Below, one piece after another: positions 39,374-48,670 of a stretch of 56,570 nucleotides of DNA (position 1 is its first letter; each line of letters starts with the position of its first letter). Under the pieces are notes generated by a model. The model did no database searches. It saw only the letters and a list, made by a program, of their open reading frames with translations, and had not been told where the DNA came from. The stretch lies in assembly GCF_029360765.1 (NCBI RefSeq), contig NZ_JARKNA010000002.1:572556-629125 (forward strand), given 5' to 3'. The stretch comes from Terrimonas pollutisoli. GTDB lineage: Bacteria > Bacteroidota > Bacteroidia > Chitinophagales > Chitinophagaceae. Position numbers and translations under genes: made by a program.

Positions 39374-41428
39374 ATGAAAACAAATCTACTCAACTCCGTA
39401 CACGTAAAGGTGAGCCTGTTATTTGCTGGTGTGCTTTTTACAGCAACAAGTTTTGCGCAAACAACTATCAACAATGGTCAAACAGTAGCAGCCAGTAATA
39501 TTACCGCTAACACTGCGATCATTATCAACGCCGGTGGAACGTTAGACATGGACGTTTCCAAGTCATTTACAACATTGACAACAGCGAATGCTGGTACATC
39601 AGCTATTTCAGGTACAGGTGTGTTGACACTAAACACGGTTACTATAGCTGGTGGTAATGATCTTTCCATTGCAGTGCCGGTTACAACAACTACATTGGCA
39701 AGTGCCACTCTCACTAACCAAACTTCTACAGTTTCGGGTGCAGGTAGTATCAGTGCTGGTGCCTTAACAATTAACGGCACGGACGGTAATGGCGCAACAT
39801 TTGCCATTGGCACAGGATTAACTGTAGCGGCGGCTTCTTTATCAGGCGGAGCAGGTAATAACCAGACGACCTATAACGTAGTTGTGAATGGCGTGCTGAA
39901 GATTGGTGGTGCTATTGATAATTCTATTGATAATCTTACCAGCAATCCTGGTTCGACGGTTGAGTATACAAGCAATGGTAATCAAACAATGTTTGCCACA
40001 GCCTATAACAATTTGATCTTATCAGGTACCGGAACTAAAAGTTTACCCGGCGCAGGTGGAGCGACAACGTTAGCCATTTCAGGAAATGTAACAATTGGTA
40101 CAGGAGTTACTTTTGACAATAACAATAAATCTTTAACTATTGCCGGAAACTGGACAAATGACGGCTCTTTCACTTCCGGACCTGGAACAATTACATTTAG
40201 CGGAAATGCCGCTCAGGTAATTGGTGGTACTCAGCCGACGAGTTTCAGAAGAATTGCTTTTGCAAACACGAACGGAGGAATTAGCTTAACTAAACCAGTA
40301 ACAATTACAGAATCTGCAACCTTTACAAGCGGTATCGTAACAACTGATGCAACCAACTTATTAATATTTAACGATAACGCTACTTCTTCCTTAGTAGCTA
40401 CCAACGCAGCAACAACTTCTTATGTAAACGGACCGGTAAGAAAAGTAGGGAATGATGCTTTCGTTTTCCCGGTGGGAAAAGCAAATGGATTTGTACCCAT
40501 TGAAATTGGTGCAGTTGGAGGTGCAGGTAATACCTTTACGGCAGAATATATTCGTGCAACAGCTCCTAATCGTACCAACATTACTGCGGCTGGCATCCAG
40601 GCCATAAGCTCATGCGAATATTGGACATTGGATAGAAGCGCCGGTACTACTGCCATAAGCCTTATCCTGCATTGGAATGCTAATAGTCCTTGTGGTGGAA
40701 CTTATATTTCAGATGTACAATCTATGAGAGCTGTTCACTATAACGGAACGTCTTGGGATGCTGCCAGCACAGGTTTTGGGGCTGGAACTCCTGCAGCGGG
40801 ATCAGTAACCTGGGGAAGTGTGAGCACGTTTAGCCCATTTGCTTTGGGTACTACCGATGCCGCAGCTAACCCACTTCCTGTAGTATATGCCAATGTAAAA
40901 GCTTATGAAAAGAATAAAGGTGTACAGGTAGAGTGGAGCAATCTGACAGAAAAGGATGTAGCTTCTTATTCTGTTGAACGCTCTGCAAATGGCAGCGATT
41001 TCAGCAGTGTCGCTACACAGTTGCCTGCTAGCAACCAAAATGACAAAGCTGACTACAGTGCTTTCGATGCTACCCCTAATACCGGAGTTAATTACTACCG
41101 CATTAAAGCAGTAGAGGTTTCTGGTAAAGTTGTTTACAGCCAGGTGTTAAGTGTAAGTCTTGGTAAATCGGGTCAGGCTTTAAGATTGTATCCAAACCCG
41201 GTAACAGGCAACCAGGTTACAATTAGTCTTTCCAACCTGAAAAATGGTCAATATAACCTGAGGGTTTTAAATACAGCCGGACAAGGTGTATACAGGCAAG
41301 CTATCAATGCAAGCAGCAATACCTTGACCCAAACACTGGAATTACCTTCTACTATTAAACCCGGTGTTTATAATCTCGTAGTAATTGGAGACACTTATCG
41401 TGAAAGCAAAATGTTCATTGTTCAATAA
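39374..41428 (+). CDS. T9SS adhesin-like surface protein, paralog 2
   Basis: This 684-residue protein has a signal peptide (residues 1-28, ending TSFAQ). It lacks the W-rich motif of its sisters and starts with a Thr/Asn-rich beta-helix-like region (NNGQTVAASNITANTAIIIN). The later parts match them: FVFPVGKANG, SCEYWTLDRS, VQVEWSNLTEKDVASYSVER and the T9SS type A sorting domain (LRLYPNPV to KMFIVQ). The last 190 residues are nearly the same as in paralog 3, also at the DNA level, so the two tails were duplicated or exchanged recently. Confidence 0.88.
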   Translation: MKTNLLNSVHVKVSLLFAGVLFTATSFAQTTINNGQTVAASNITANTAIIINAGGTLDMDVSKSFTTLTTANAGTSAISGTGVLTLNTVTIAGGNDLSIAVPVTTTTLASATLTNQTSTVSGAGSISAGALTINGTDGNGATFAIGTGLTVAAASLSGGAGNNQTTYNVVVNGVLKIGGAIDNSIDNLTSNPGSTVEYTSNGNQTMFATAYNNLILSGTGTKSLPGAGGATTLAISGNVTIGTGVTFDNNNKSLTIAGNWTNDGSFTSGPGTITFSGNAAQVIGGTQPTSFRRIAFANTNGGISLTKPVTITESATFTSGIVTTDATNLLIFNDNATSSLVATNAATTSYVNGPVRKVGNDAFVFPVGKANGFVPIEIGAVGGAGNTFTAEYIRATAPNRTNITAAGIQAISSCEYWTLDRSAGTTAISLILHWNANSPCGGTYISDVQSMRAVHYNGTSWDAASTGFGAGTPAAGSVTWGSVSTFSPFALGTTDAAANPLPVVYANVKAYEKNKGVQVEWSNLTEKDVASYSVERSANGSDFSSVATQLPASNQNDKADYSAFDATPNTGVNYYRIKAVEVSGKVVYSQVLSVSLGKSGQALRLYPNPVTGNQVTISLSNLKNGQYNLRVLNTAGQGVYRQAINASSNTLTQTLELPSTIKPGVYNLVVIGDTYRESKMFIVQ

Positions 41429-41449
41429 AGTGTACAAATAGAGGACCAA

Positions 41450-41480
41450 AAGAACCGGCTAATTTAGCCGGTTTCTTTTT
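41450..41480 (+). terminator. Terminator after paralog 2
   Basis: AACCGGCT and AGCCGGTT form an eight-pair stem with a T-rich tail (TTTCTTTTT). Confidence 0.85.
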
Positions 41481-41561
41481 ATAGTAAATAACCTAAAGGT
41501 TCAGCTCAACTTAACATTGCATCAGCTACTCAAATATTATTTAAAAATTTTCCTGAAATAG

Positions 41562-41612
41562 TTGCAGAATTGAAAATGGAAATATAGATTTGTTCCGTGT
41601 TATCTGTAACAC
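41562..41612 (+). promoter_or_regulatory. Promoter and 5'-end hairpin of paralog 3
   Basis: TTG (41562-41564), 20 bases, TAGATTTG (41585-41592), then GTGTTA/TAACAC (41597-41612). It has the same layout as upstream of 39374. The roughly 225-base leader also holds TTCTGAATTCCG (41633-41644), ATCCAACTCCTGTTTAAA (41739-41756) and CTCTTATTCTCTATA (41796-41810). Confidence 0.7.
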
Positions 41613-41824
41613 ATCCTCAACTATCCACATTCTTCTGAATTCCGTACCCAAATCCTAAAAACTTTATTGTGATAAGGAATGCTTCGTGTATAGAGCCGTT
41701 GTGCTAAGCTATACTAATATCTAACCAGTATTTTTTTCATCCAACTCCTGTTTAAAGATCACAGATCCTCCTCATGCAAATCCTCGGATTGTGAACTCTT
41801 ATTCTCTATAACCTAAAACTCTGA

Positions 41825-44356
41825 ATGATGAAAAAAATTTACTTTGGTTTAGCCATGATTTTGGCTACAACGACCTTGTGGTCACAAACAACCCGCAGAT
41901 GGATAGGTCCGGATAACGGATTATGGACTTCGCCTATTAACTGGGAAACAGGAGTTGGTGCACCGGGTGTCCCTCAAACAGGTGATCTTGTAGTATTTGA
42001 CGACGGTAATACCCGTACTGTATTAAATGTACCAGCGATCACTCTTGGTGGGCTGACTATCGCCAATACTTCCACCGTAACACTTCAGAACACGTCAAGT
42101 GCTAATACCATTACAATCCAGGACGGCCCGAATGTAACAGACTTTAGAGTTGAAGGCGGCTCTGTTCTTACATTGGGTAATGGTGTATATCCAAATGGAA
42201 TTAGTATTCATTTACAAGTGGATCAGTTTGTAAAAGCATCTATTGCCGGAACCTTTATTATCAACTTCGGTACATCGTACGAAACCGATTTTAATGCTGT
42301 TAGCACTTCAGTTAGCGGTATCATCGAGAACAGGGGATTGGTAACCGGGACAACAACAAGACTTCTTTTCCTGCCAGGAAGTACTTATATACATGCTGAA
42401 GACGAAGGAGATATTCCTGATGCCAGCTTTGATGCTGAATCAACTGTCAGAATCACAGGGATGATATTTGACGCTCCCCGTTTCCTCAACAGGGCATTTG
42501 GCAATTTTGTTTGGGATGCTCCGGGACAAAAAAGGGTTGCAAGGCTTGCAGCTGCGGGAATGTCCGTAGCAGGCACTTTTTCTATAGTGAATACCGGCGA
42601 GTCCCGTTTACAGATGGACCAGGAAAATTTGAGCGTAGGTAACTTCAGCCAAAGCGGAGGTAATTTTGCAATCGGAACCGATAATACTGTGGCGGGACTT
42701 CCAATTCCTGCATCAAGAACCTTGAATGTTAGCGGAGATGTTTCAATTACAGGCGGCGACCTTTTCGCAGGTATCTATGCAGCACTGGGTGGCATTGGCA
42801 CTATAAATGTTATGGGAGATTTTTCACTTACCGGTGGAAGGATCACTGAGAACGGAGCAGGTAAAGGCATAGTCAATTTTGCAGGCACAGCTGTACAATC
42901 TTTTACAAAAACGGATGATGGCGTTATCGCTCAAACTATAGATTTTAATATAAACAACAATGCCAAGGTTGACTTCGGCACTTCTATTCTAAGCGGAGGT
43001 GCTGGATTATTTACACTAAATCCCGGCGGTAAAATTATTACTTCGAACCCCGCTGGATTGGGTGGTACGGGTTCCATCCGTATAGCCAGAGTTTTCTCGA
43101 GTGGAGCCGACTATGAGTTCCAGGGTCCTACAACAGGCGTGTTTACCACAACAGGTGGTGCGGCAGGACAAGTGAGAAGCCTTATTATTAATAATTCTAC
43201 GACTGGTGAAGTGATAGCTGCAAGGTCTTTTTTGGTAAGCGATGCATTAACACTATCTAATGGACATGTTACGACTACTGCAACTAATTTAGTAACTGTG
43301 GGATTTACGGGAACTGCATCGACGCTGAATGGTGCTTTCGTAAACGGTCCGTTGGCAAAAATGACCACTGTACAGGGACAATCCTTTACTTTCCCTGTTG
43401 GTAAAGTTGATGGAGGTCTTCGGACGATTGGAATTACTCCTCAAAACGGAACTAATAATACTTATCGTGCAGAATTCTTTAGAGGAACTCCTCCTGTTGG
43501 TACAATCGGCAGCGGCCTTACAAGAGTTAGCGGTTGCGAATATTGGACAATGAATCGTACTGCAGGAAATGCCCCTGCCAGGGTTACTCTTTCATGGGCT
43601 GCTAACAGCTCATGCAATGGCGGCGCATATGTTAGCCAGCCTTTAGATCTGCGTGTTGCACGTTTAGAAACAACGGTTTGGACTGATAAAGGAAATGATG
43701 GCATTACAGGTACGTTGGCTGCTGGCACGGTTCAATCAGGCGTTATTGGTGGAGGTATCAACAATGCCTTTGCTTTAGCAAGCTCCAGCGCAGCAAACCC
43801 GCTTCCTGTTGTATTTGCTAACGTAAAAGCCTTCGAAAAAAATACAGGTGTACAAATCGAGTGGAGCAATCTGACAGAAAAAGATGTTGCTTCTTATTCC
43901 GTTGAACGTTCTGCCAATGGCAGGGATTTCAGCAGCATAGCTGAACAGTCGCCAACAAGTAACCAAAACGACCAGGCTGACTACAGTGCATTTGATGCAA
44001 GTCCGTTTGCAGGTGTTAACTACTATCGTATCAAAGCGGTTGAAACTACCGGTAAAACTGTTTACAGTAAAGTGTTGAGTGTAAACCTTGGTAAAGCCGC
44101 AAAAGGTTTAAGCTTATATCCAAACCCCGTAAGCGGTAACCAGGTTACAATCAGCTTGTCTAATATCAAACGTGGTCAATACAATATTCGTGTGGTAAAT
44201 GTTAGTGGCCAGGACATCCATAAACAAGTTATAACCAATCAGAGCAGCAATTTCACTCAAACTATTGATTTACCATCTTCCATTAAGCCAGGAGTTTACA
44301 ATATGGTGATAACCGGAGATGACTATCGTGAAAGCAAAATGTTTATAGTACAATAA
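41825..44356 (+). CDS. T9SS adhesin-like surface protein, paralog 3
   Basis: This 843-residue protein starts at ATG 41825 or at the adjacent ATG 41828. It has a signal peptide (about residues 1-20, ending TTLWSQ) and the W-rich motif TTRRWIGPDNGLWTSPINW. A beta-helix-like middle with Gly/Thr repeats follows, then FVNGPLAKM, FTFPVGKVDGG, GCEYWTMNRT, VQIEWSNLTEKDVASYSVER and the T9SS type A sorting domain (LSLYPNPV to KMFIVQ). It is part of the four-gene set. Confidence 0.88.
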   Translation: MMKKIYFGLAMILATTTLWSQTTRRWIGPDNGLWTSPINWETGVGAPGVPQTGDLVVFDDGNTRTVLNVPAITLGGLTIANTSTVTLQNTSSANTITIQDGPNVTDFRVEGGSVLTLGNGVYPNGISIHLQVDQFVKASIAGTFIINFGTSYETDFNAVSTSVSGIIENRGLVTGTTTRLLFLPGSTYIHAEDEGDIPDASFDAESTVRITGMIFDAPRFLNRAFGNFVWDAPGQKRVARLAAAGMSVAGTFSIVNTGESRLQMDQENLSVGNFSQSGGNFAIGTDNTVAGLPIPASRTLNVSGDVSITGGDLFAGIYAALGGIGTINVMGDFSLTGGRITENGAGKGIVNFAGTAVQSFTKTDDGVIAQTIDFNINNNAKVDFGTSILSGGAGLFTLNPGGKIITSNPAGLGGTGSIRIARVFSSGADYEFQGPTTGVFTTTGGAAGQVRSLIINNSTTGEVIAARSFLVSDALTLSNGHVTTTATNLVTVGFTGTASTLNGAFVNGPLAKMTTVQGQSFTFPVGKVDGGLRTIGITPQNGTNNTYRAEFFRGTPPVGTIGSGLTRVSGCEYWTMNRTAGNAPARVTLSWAANSSCNGGAYVSQPLDLRVARLETTVWTDKGNDGITGTLAAGTVQSGVIGGGINNAFALASSSAANPLPVVFANVKAFEKNTGVQIEWSNLTEKDVASYSVERSANGRDFSSIAEQSPTSNQNDQADYSAFDASPFAGVNYYRIKAVETTGKTVYSKVLSVNLGKAAKGLSLYPNPVSGNQVTISLSNIKRGQYNIRVVNVSGQDIHKQVITNQSSNFTQTIDLPSSIKPGVYNMVITGDDYRESKMFIVQ

Positions 44357-44364
44357 TGTATATT

Positions 44365-44405
44365 ATCAATAGGGGGTTACAACGTGGCCCTCTATTGATT
44401 AAATA
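44365..44405 (+). terminator. Hairpin after paralog 3
   Basis: ATCAATAGGGGG pairs with CCCTCTATTGAT (one G-U) over an 11-base loop. The T-tract is weak. The rest of the gap to 44676 contains TTCTGAATTCCG (44501-44512) and ATCCAACTCCTTTAAA (44605-44620), shared with the leader of paralog 3, but no clear promoter. Confidence 0.6.
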
Positions 44406-44676
44406 TTATTTATCAGAATCGTCCCTCCTCTCTCCTAAGCAACTTTATTTTCAAATCAGGCCAGAGAACAGCCTTGTATTGCTATTATCTTCTCCAATCC
44501 TTCTGAATTCCGATCCTTCGAATCCATTTACAAACAGGTGAGTAACTGAAAATTTTTATTGATAACTGCTAAACCTTTAAAATAACCTACCAGGTTTACA
44601 GTTAATCCAACTCCTTTAAAAAAGCTGTCGGTCTTTTTTAAAAAACATTGCACAGTAATAATAAAAGTTATTTACA

Positions 44677-46509
44677 GTGATAAAGAAATCTTATTCCCTA
44701 TTTTTTCTTTTACTGCTTGTTTTAATTGCCCGGTCACAAACCCGTACCTGGAATGGAGGGAATGGTAATTGGAATGATGCATCAAAGTGGACACCGGTAG
44801 GAGTTCCGGTTGAAACGGATATACTTGATTTTAATAGTGGCACTGCTGCAATCTTCAATGTACCAGCTTATTCTTTTAAAGGAATTATTGTTAGTGGCGG
44901 TGAAATTACTTTACACGGCGTACCAGGTGGTGAGCAACGGGTATTGTTAGGAGACAATTCTCAAAAGAATGCATTAACGGTTTTCAAGGGTGCTTCATTG
45001 ACGATTGCCAATAAGCTGGGGTTGGAGCTATTTAATAACGCTTATGCAAAAATTGATGGCACCTTTATTGTCTCAGCGGGTGCTACTCTTAATCTTGGAG
45101 AATCAGTTGTGGATGGCGATGGTGACGTTACAATTGACAAAGGAGCTAAGTTAATAACAGCGCATGCACAAGGCATTTCTTTGACAGGATCAATGGGCGC
45201 CGTAAGGGTTGCAGGAAAAAGAATTTTTGATAGTAATGCCACATATGCTTATTCAGGCTCCAGACAACAGGTAACCGGGTTAGGATTACCGGCCAAAGTC
45301 AAAAACCTCACTATTGACAATGCAAGCGGATCAAACCAAGATAATGGAGTAACCCTCTCCAGGTCGACGACTGTCACCGGTGAATTGATGCTAAAAAATG
45401 GATTTATCCAAAGTTCAGAACAAGGTATGCTTGTGGTAGATGATGGCGGAATGGTTGCAGTGGGTAGCGAACAGGCATTTGTGGCGGGGCCGATGAGAAA
45501 AATAGGCAATACTCCTTTTACATTTCCGACAGGTTGGGTGGGAAGTGGCGGCGGCAGAATACCCATTGGAGTTAGTGTTATGGATTCAAATGCGTCTATA
45601 CAAGCGGAATATAAAAGGCTGCCCGCTACAAACAAGGGAAATACAATCAATGCCCCTTTGCACCATATCAGCTATTGCGAATATTGGGAATTGTTCCCCA
45701 CAGGAGAGAATGTCAAAGGGCTTGTAACATTATACCGGAATGCCTATAGCAACTGCAGTCCTGTTTCAAGTATGAGGGATCTTTCCGCGGCAAGGGTAGC
45801 CAGGTCTAATGGGACAGCATGGACACAAATTGGCAATTCGAAAGATAGCATTGATGGGATAAATGGTTTCGTGGTATCAGATTCAGCGGGAGTAACGCTG
45901 ACACAAAAAGAAAAATATTTTACACTGGGTAATATTACAACGGCTAATGATCCTTTGCCGGTAATGTTTGACCATGTTATTGCTTACGGGAAAAATAATG
46001 GCGTTATTATAGAATGGAGTAATCTTACTGAGAGAGATATTGCCACCTATTTTGTTGAACGCTCAGGAAATGGCAGTGACTATTCCATTGTCTCCCAAAT
46101 TCTTCCCAAAAGCAACCGCGACGACAAAGCCAGTTATCAATATTTTGATAACAATCCATTGCCTGGTCTGAATTTTTACCGGATTAAGGTGATTGAAAAA
46201 TCGATGAAGATCATTTTTAGTAAGGTGTTGCGGGTGGAAAGGGATAAAGAAAAACATGGTATTAGTTTATACCCCAATCCTGTTACCAATAACCAGTTGA
46301 TTATTGCACTGAGTGGCGTCCGGGAGGGTAATTATAACCTGACACTATTTAATAGTGCTGGTCAAAACGCATTTCGCGACATCATTAATAATAAAGGAAG
46401 TTCTACCATAAAGACATTAAAGCTGCCTTCAGCTATAAGGCCAGGCATTTATAATTTAGTAATTACCGGTGACAACTATCGGGAAAGCAAGACACTCATT
46501 GTTCAATGA
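44677..46509 (+). CDS. T9SS adhesin-like surface protein, paralog 4
   Basis: This 610-residue protein is the shortest of the four. It starts at GTG 44677, which gives a complete signal peptide (residues 1-20, ending IARSQ) followed by TRTWNGGNGNWNDASKW. It has a shortened beta-helix-like part, then FTFPTGW, YCEYWELFPTG, VIIEWSNLTERDIATYFVER and the T9SS type A sorting domain (ISLYPNPV to KTLIVQ). Its C-terminal module is more diverged than those of paralogs 2 and 3. Confidence 0.87.
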   Translation: MIKKSYSLFFLLLLVLIARSQTRTWNGGNGNWNDASKWTPVGVPVETDILDFNSGTAAIFNVPAYSFKGIIVSGGEITLHGVPGGEQRVLLGDNSQKNALTVFKGASLTIANKLGLELFNNAYAKIDGTFIVSAGATLNLGESVVDGDGDVTIDKGAKLITAHAQGISLTGSMGAVRVAGKRIFDSNATYAYSGSRQQVTGLGLPAKVKNLTIDNASGSNQDNGVTLSRSTTVTGELMLKNGFIQSSEQGMLVVDDGGMVAVGSEQAFVAGPMRKIGNTPFTFPTGWVGSGGGRIPIGVSVMDSNASIQAEYKRLPATNKGNTINAPLHHISYCEYWELFPTGENVKGLVTLYRNAYSNCSPVSSMRDLSAARVARSNGTAWTQIGNSKDSIDGINGFVVSDSAGVTLTQKEKYFTLGNITTANDPLPVMFDHVIAYGKNNGVIIEWSNLTERDIATYFVERSGNGSDYSIVSQILPKSNRDDKASYQYFDNNPLPGLNFYRIKVIEKSMKIIFSKVLRVERDKEKHGISLYPNPVTNNQLIIALSGVREGNYNLTLFNSAGQNAFRDIINNKGSSTIKTLKLPSAIRPGIYNLVITGDNYRESKTLIVQ

Positions 46510-46529
46510 GGGTATAGAGTACCAATAGA

Positions 46530-46575
46530 GAAGAAAGGGCTGGCCATTTCAGAGTTGTGCCGGCCCTTTTCTTAT
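46530..46575 (+). terminator. Terminator after paralog 4
   Basis: AAGAAAGGGC(T)GGC pairs with GCC(G)GCCCTTTTCTT around a 14-base loop, ending in T-rich sequence. Confidence 0.75.
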
Positions 46576-46612
46576 TCAGTAAACGATTGGGCAGTTTGGA
46601 GACTGGCAATAA

Positions 46613-46647
46613 AAAAGCCACAAGTTTAAATCTAACTTGTGGCTTTT
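46613..46647. terminator. Perfect hairpin at the 3' end of the DUF4293 gene
   Basis: AAAAGCCACAAGTT and AACTTGTGGCTTTT form a perfect 14-pair stem with a 7-base loop. T-runs lie on both strands, so it can stop transcription from both sides. Confidence 0.9.
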
Positions 46648-46666
46648 ATTACTTAACGGAAAATAT

Positions 46667-47083
46667 TTACCTCAATTTATCGAGACTTTTTACCAGTTTT
46701 TCGTCTTTCAATATGCCTCTTGTAGCCATTATATACCCAATAAGAATAGCAAATACAAAAATAGCGGTGAGTGCAAAGTTGCCGTTGGTAAATTTTTTTA
46801 CCTGAAGAAAATAAAGGACGACAAGAGCCGTGGCTATTAGTGTGCCGGTGATGGTTAGTTTGACTTGTGTTTTCCGGTCTTTAAACAAAAAAATAGCTAT
46901 TGCTGAGATCAATAAAGAAGCACCGGTTAAAATCAAAAGAAAAAAAGTACTTCCGCCATTCAATTCTGCAAACCGTGATATATTATCCTCCAGGATATTG
47001 CCAGTATAAAAAGAGAACTTGAAACTTAGAAAAGAAGATACCGCCGCTAACAATAACCAAAGTGTCTGCTGCCGTTGAATCAT
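46667..47083 (-). CDS. DUF4293 membrane protein
   Basis: This 138-residue protein starts at ATG 47083 (MIQRQQTLWLLLAAVSSF), the usual family start. A longer frame from TTG 47104 would overlap the -7 promoter element. It has four transmembrane helices and a short charged end. DUF4293 is widespread in Bacteroidota; its function is unknown. Confidence 0.88.
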   Translation of the reverse strand: MIQRQQTLWLLLAAVSSFLSFKFSFYTGNILEDNISRFAELNGGSTFFLLILTGASLLISAIAIFLFKDRKTQVKLTITGTLIATALVVLYFLQVKKFTNGNFALTAIFVFAILIGYIMATRGILKDEKLVKSLDKLR

Positions 47084-47101
47084 AAAATGAATTGTTTCTG
47101 T

Positions 47102-47109
47102 CAAAAATA
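47102..47109 (-). promoter_or_regulatory. -7 element of the DUF4293 gene
   Basis: On the minus strand TATTTTTG (47109-47102) fits TAnnTTTG and lies about 18 bases before ATG 47083. It rules out the earlier TTG start. No clear -33 is seen. Confidence 0.5.
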
Positions 47110-47248
47110 AGCATAAATGCTTTCATGGTATTTTTCGGTACAGTCAATAATGCCTATTTGGACAGTTCATTGTATCCTACCGATTGCTTTTTGACAAAAA
47201 TCGAAGCATGAAATTTTATTGATCAGGTAAAATAATTATGGTTAGAAA

Positions 47249-47732
47249 CTAGTATTTAACTCTCAGTCTTTTTTCTTCAAACCTTGGGTGGCTCGATGTT
47301 TTTTATCAGATCCATTAGCAAATGCCACTTTTTAAAACTCTTAAAAATTAATGTATCTCCTTTCAATTCGGATTCCTACCAATCGGCGGCGCCGGTATAT
47401 TCAGGTGCCTTGCTGTATTTGAACGTTTCCTGGTAAATATTTCCATTTAAGGAAAATGTGCCCGATCCGGCTCTTGTTTCATTACCAGATGAATCTTTCG
47501 CTAATAAAAAGAAGTCATTGTGAAACATTTTGAACTGGCTGATTTTCTCCTTTTCTATAGACTCCCCATCGACAGTTTTTCCCACGAACTCCCAGGCGCC
47601 ACCGATCGGTGCGGTCGTGGAATTTCCTTTGACCTCTGCTGTATCCTGGCCTTTGGCAGGGCCATCAGTACACCTGGAGAAAAAGATGACCAGCAGGGCC
47701 AATAGTATTGGCCTACAAGCTCGATTTGTCAT
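47249..47732 (-). pseudogene. Decayed lipocalin-like lipoprotein gene
   Basis: From ATG 47732 the frame encodes a lipoprotein (lipobox VIFFSRC) with GAWEFVGKTVDGES, then GTFSLNGNIYQETFKYS, up to an amber codon at 47378-47376. Reading past it gives ESELKGDTLIFKSFKK, still family-like. After an A5 run the next frame gives VAFANGSDK, and after an A6 run the third frame gives PRFEEKRLRVKY and a stop at 47251-47249. One nonsense change and two single-A losses explain it. Such proteins normally end in this kind of EEKR-V-K tail (recalled, not searched). The truncated product may still be made. Sequencing error in the A runs is possible for the frameshifts but not for the amber. Confidence 0.65.
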
Positions 47733-47758
47733 CGTAGCCGATTTATATGTTATGAAAA

Positions 47759-48166
47759 TCATCTCCAGCCCGGATTCGTAATATCCCTTGGGTCAAAAAA
47801 GTTTTCCTGGTCTATTATTTTCCCTTCCTCGTTTACAATGAAACGATCAATAATCCGTAGCGTACACGCTGGTTGTATAATATGACAATGAAATTCTACA
47901 GCAACCGTTGTCTCGTCGCTATTGATAAACGTATCGATGAGTTCAACGCCTCCCAGCAAGGATGGTAAAGGCGCCCACCACTGGGTTCTTAAATTTTCTT
48001 TTCCCTTCAAAGGATTTGCTGAACCGCCGGGACAAATAGGAGCTCTTAGTACCACATCATCGGCATAAGGTATAGCGTCAAAGTTTTTACCTCCTAGTCC
48101 TTTTAATACATAGTCTTTGGCTAACTGGTGAAGGAGTTGGCTTTTTGATAAGGTAATTGTTGGCAT
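47759..48166 (-). CDS. SnoaL/NTF2-like protein
   Basis: This 135-residue protein starts at ATG 48166, 25 bases after the upstream gene; a longer frame overlapping that gene is rejected. The pattern of N-terminal helices, DAIPYADDVVLRAPICPGG, WWAPLPSLLGGVELIDTFIN and LRIIDRFIVNEEGKIIDQENFFDP is typical of the NTF2-like superfamily. It has no signal peptide. The substrate is unknown. It is probably cotranscribed with the SnoaL-like gene at 48192-48635. Confidence 0.75.
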   Translation of the reverse strand: MPTITLSKSQLLHQLAKDYVLKGLGGKNFDAIPYADDVVLRAPICPGGSANPLKGKENLRTQWWAPLPSLLGGVELIDTFINSDETTVAVEFHCHIIQPACTLRIIDRFIVNEEGKIIDQENFFDPRDITNPGWR

Positions 48167-48191
48167 TTGATTAATGGTTAATGGTGAAGAA

Positions 48192-48635
48192 TTAGTTTGC
48201 CCCCAGTTGCCGTTGAAAATCGGCGTGATCCCATTCAATCTCTATTCTTTCAATTTTTCCAGCCGGATTCAGGCGGAAAATAAAAATATGATCGCTGTCA
48301 AATGATTTTCCTTTATTGGGAATACCTGCAAAATCTTTCGCCTGCGTACCCCTTATCACTACCTGGCAGTGTACTGTATCACCATCCTCAGCTATAGCGG
48401 CATCTACTGTGTTATCAATATCAGGAAAGCAATCGATCAATGAAGCCCAGATAGCTCTTCCCAATTCGCCGATTTTTCCTTTACCCGAATCGCCAAGTGG
48501 TTTGAAATAAACTTCACCTTCGGGATTGCAAAAACTCAGCATCTTGTCTACATCTCTTTGCTGATAGGCAAACATAAAAGAGACGCAGGCGTTTTTTAAA
48601 CTTAGTTCCTGTTGTTGTTTTACGAGTGTGTCCAT
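48192..48635 (-). CDS. SnoaL-like / ester-cyclase-like protein
   Basis: This 147-residue NTF2-fold protein contains FMFAYQQRDVDKMLSFCNPE, DCFPDIDNTVDAAIAEDG, HCQVVIRGTQ and HIFIFRLNPAGKIERIEIEW. These match SnoaL-type polyketide cyclase or steroid-isomerase-like folds that are widespread in soil bacteria. No signal peptide is seen. It sits just upstream of a second NTF2-like gene, suggesting a small functional pair. The natural substrate is unknown. Confidence 0.75.
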   Translation of the reverse strand: MDTLVKQQQELSLKNACVSFMFAYQQRDVDKMLSFCNPEGEVYFKPLGDSGKGKIGELGRAIWASLIDCFPDIDNTVDAAIAEDGDTVHCQVVIRGTQAKDFAGIPNKGKSFDSDHIFIFRLNPAGKIERIEIEWDHADFQRQLGAN

Positions 48636-48670
48636 AATATAAGATTGAATGATTATTGAATAATACCGGC

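Noticed and set aside
47084..47104. TTG start for the DUF4293 gene
   Set aside because: It overlaps the -7 promoter element; family members start at MIQR.
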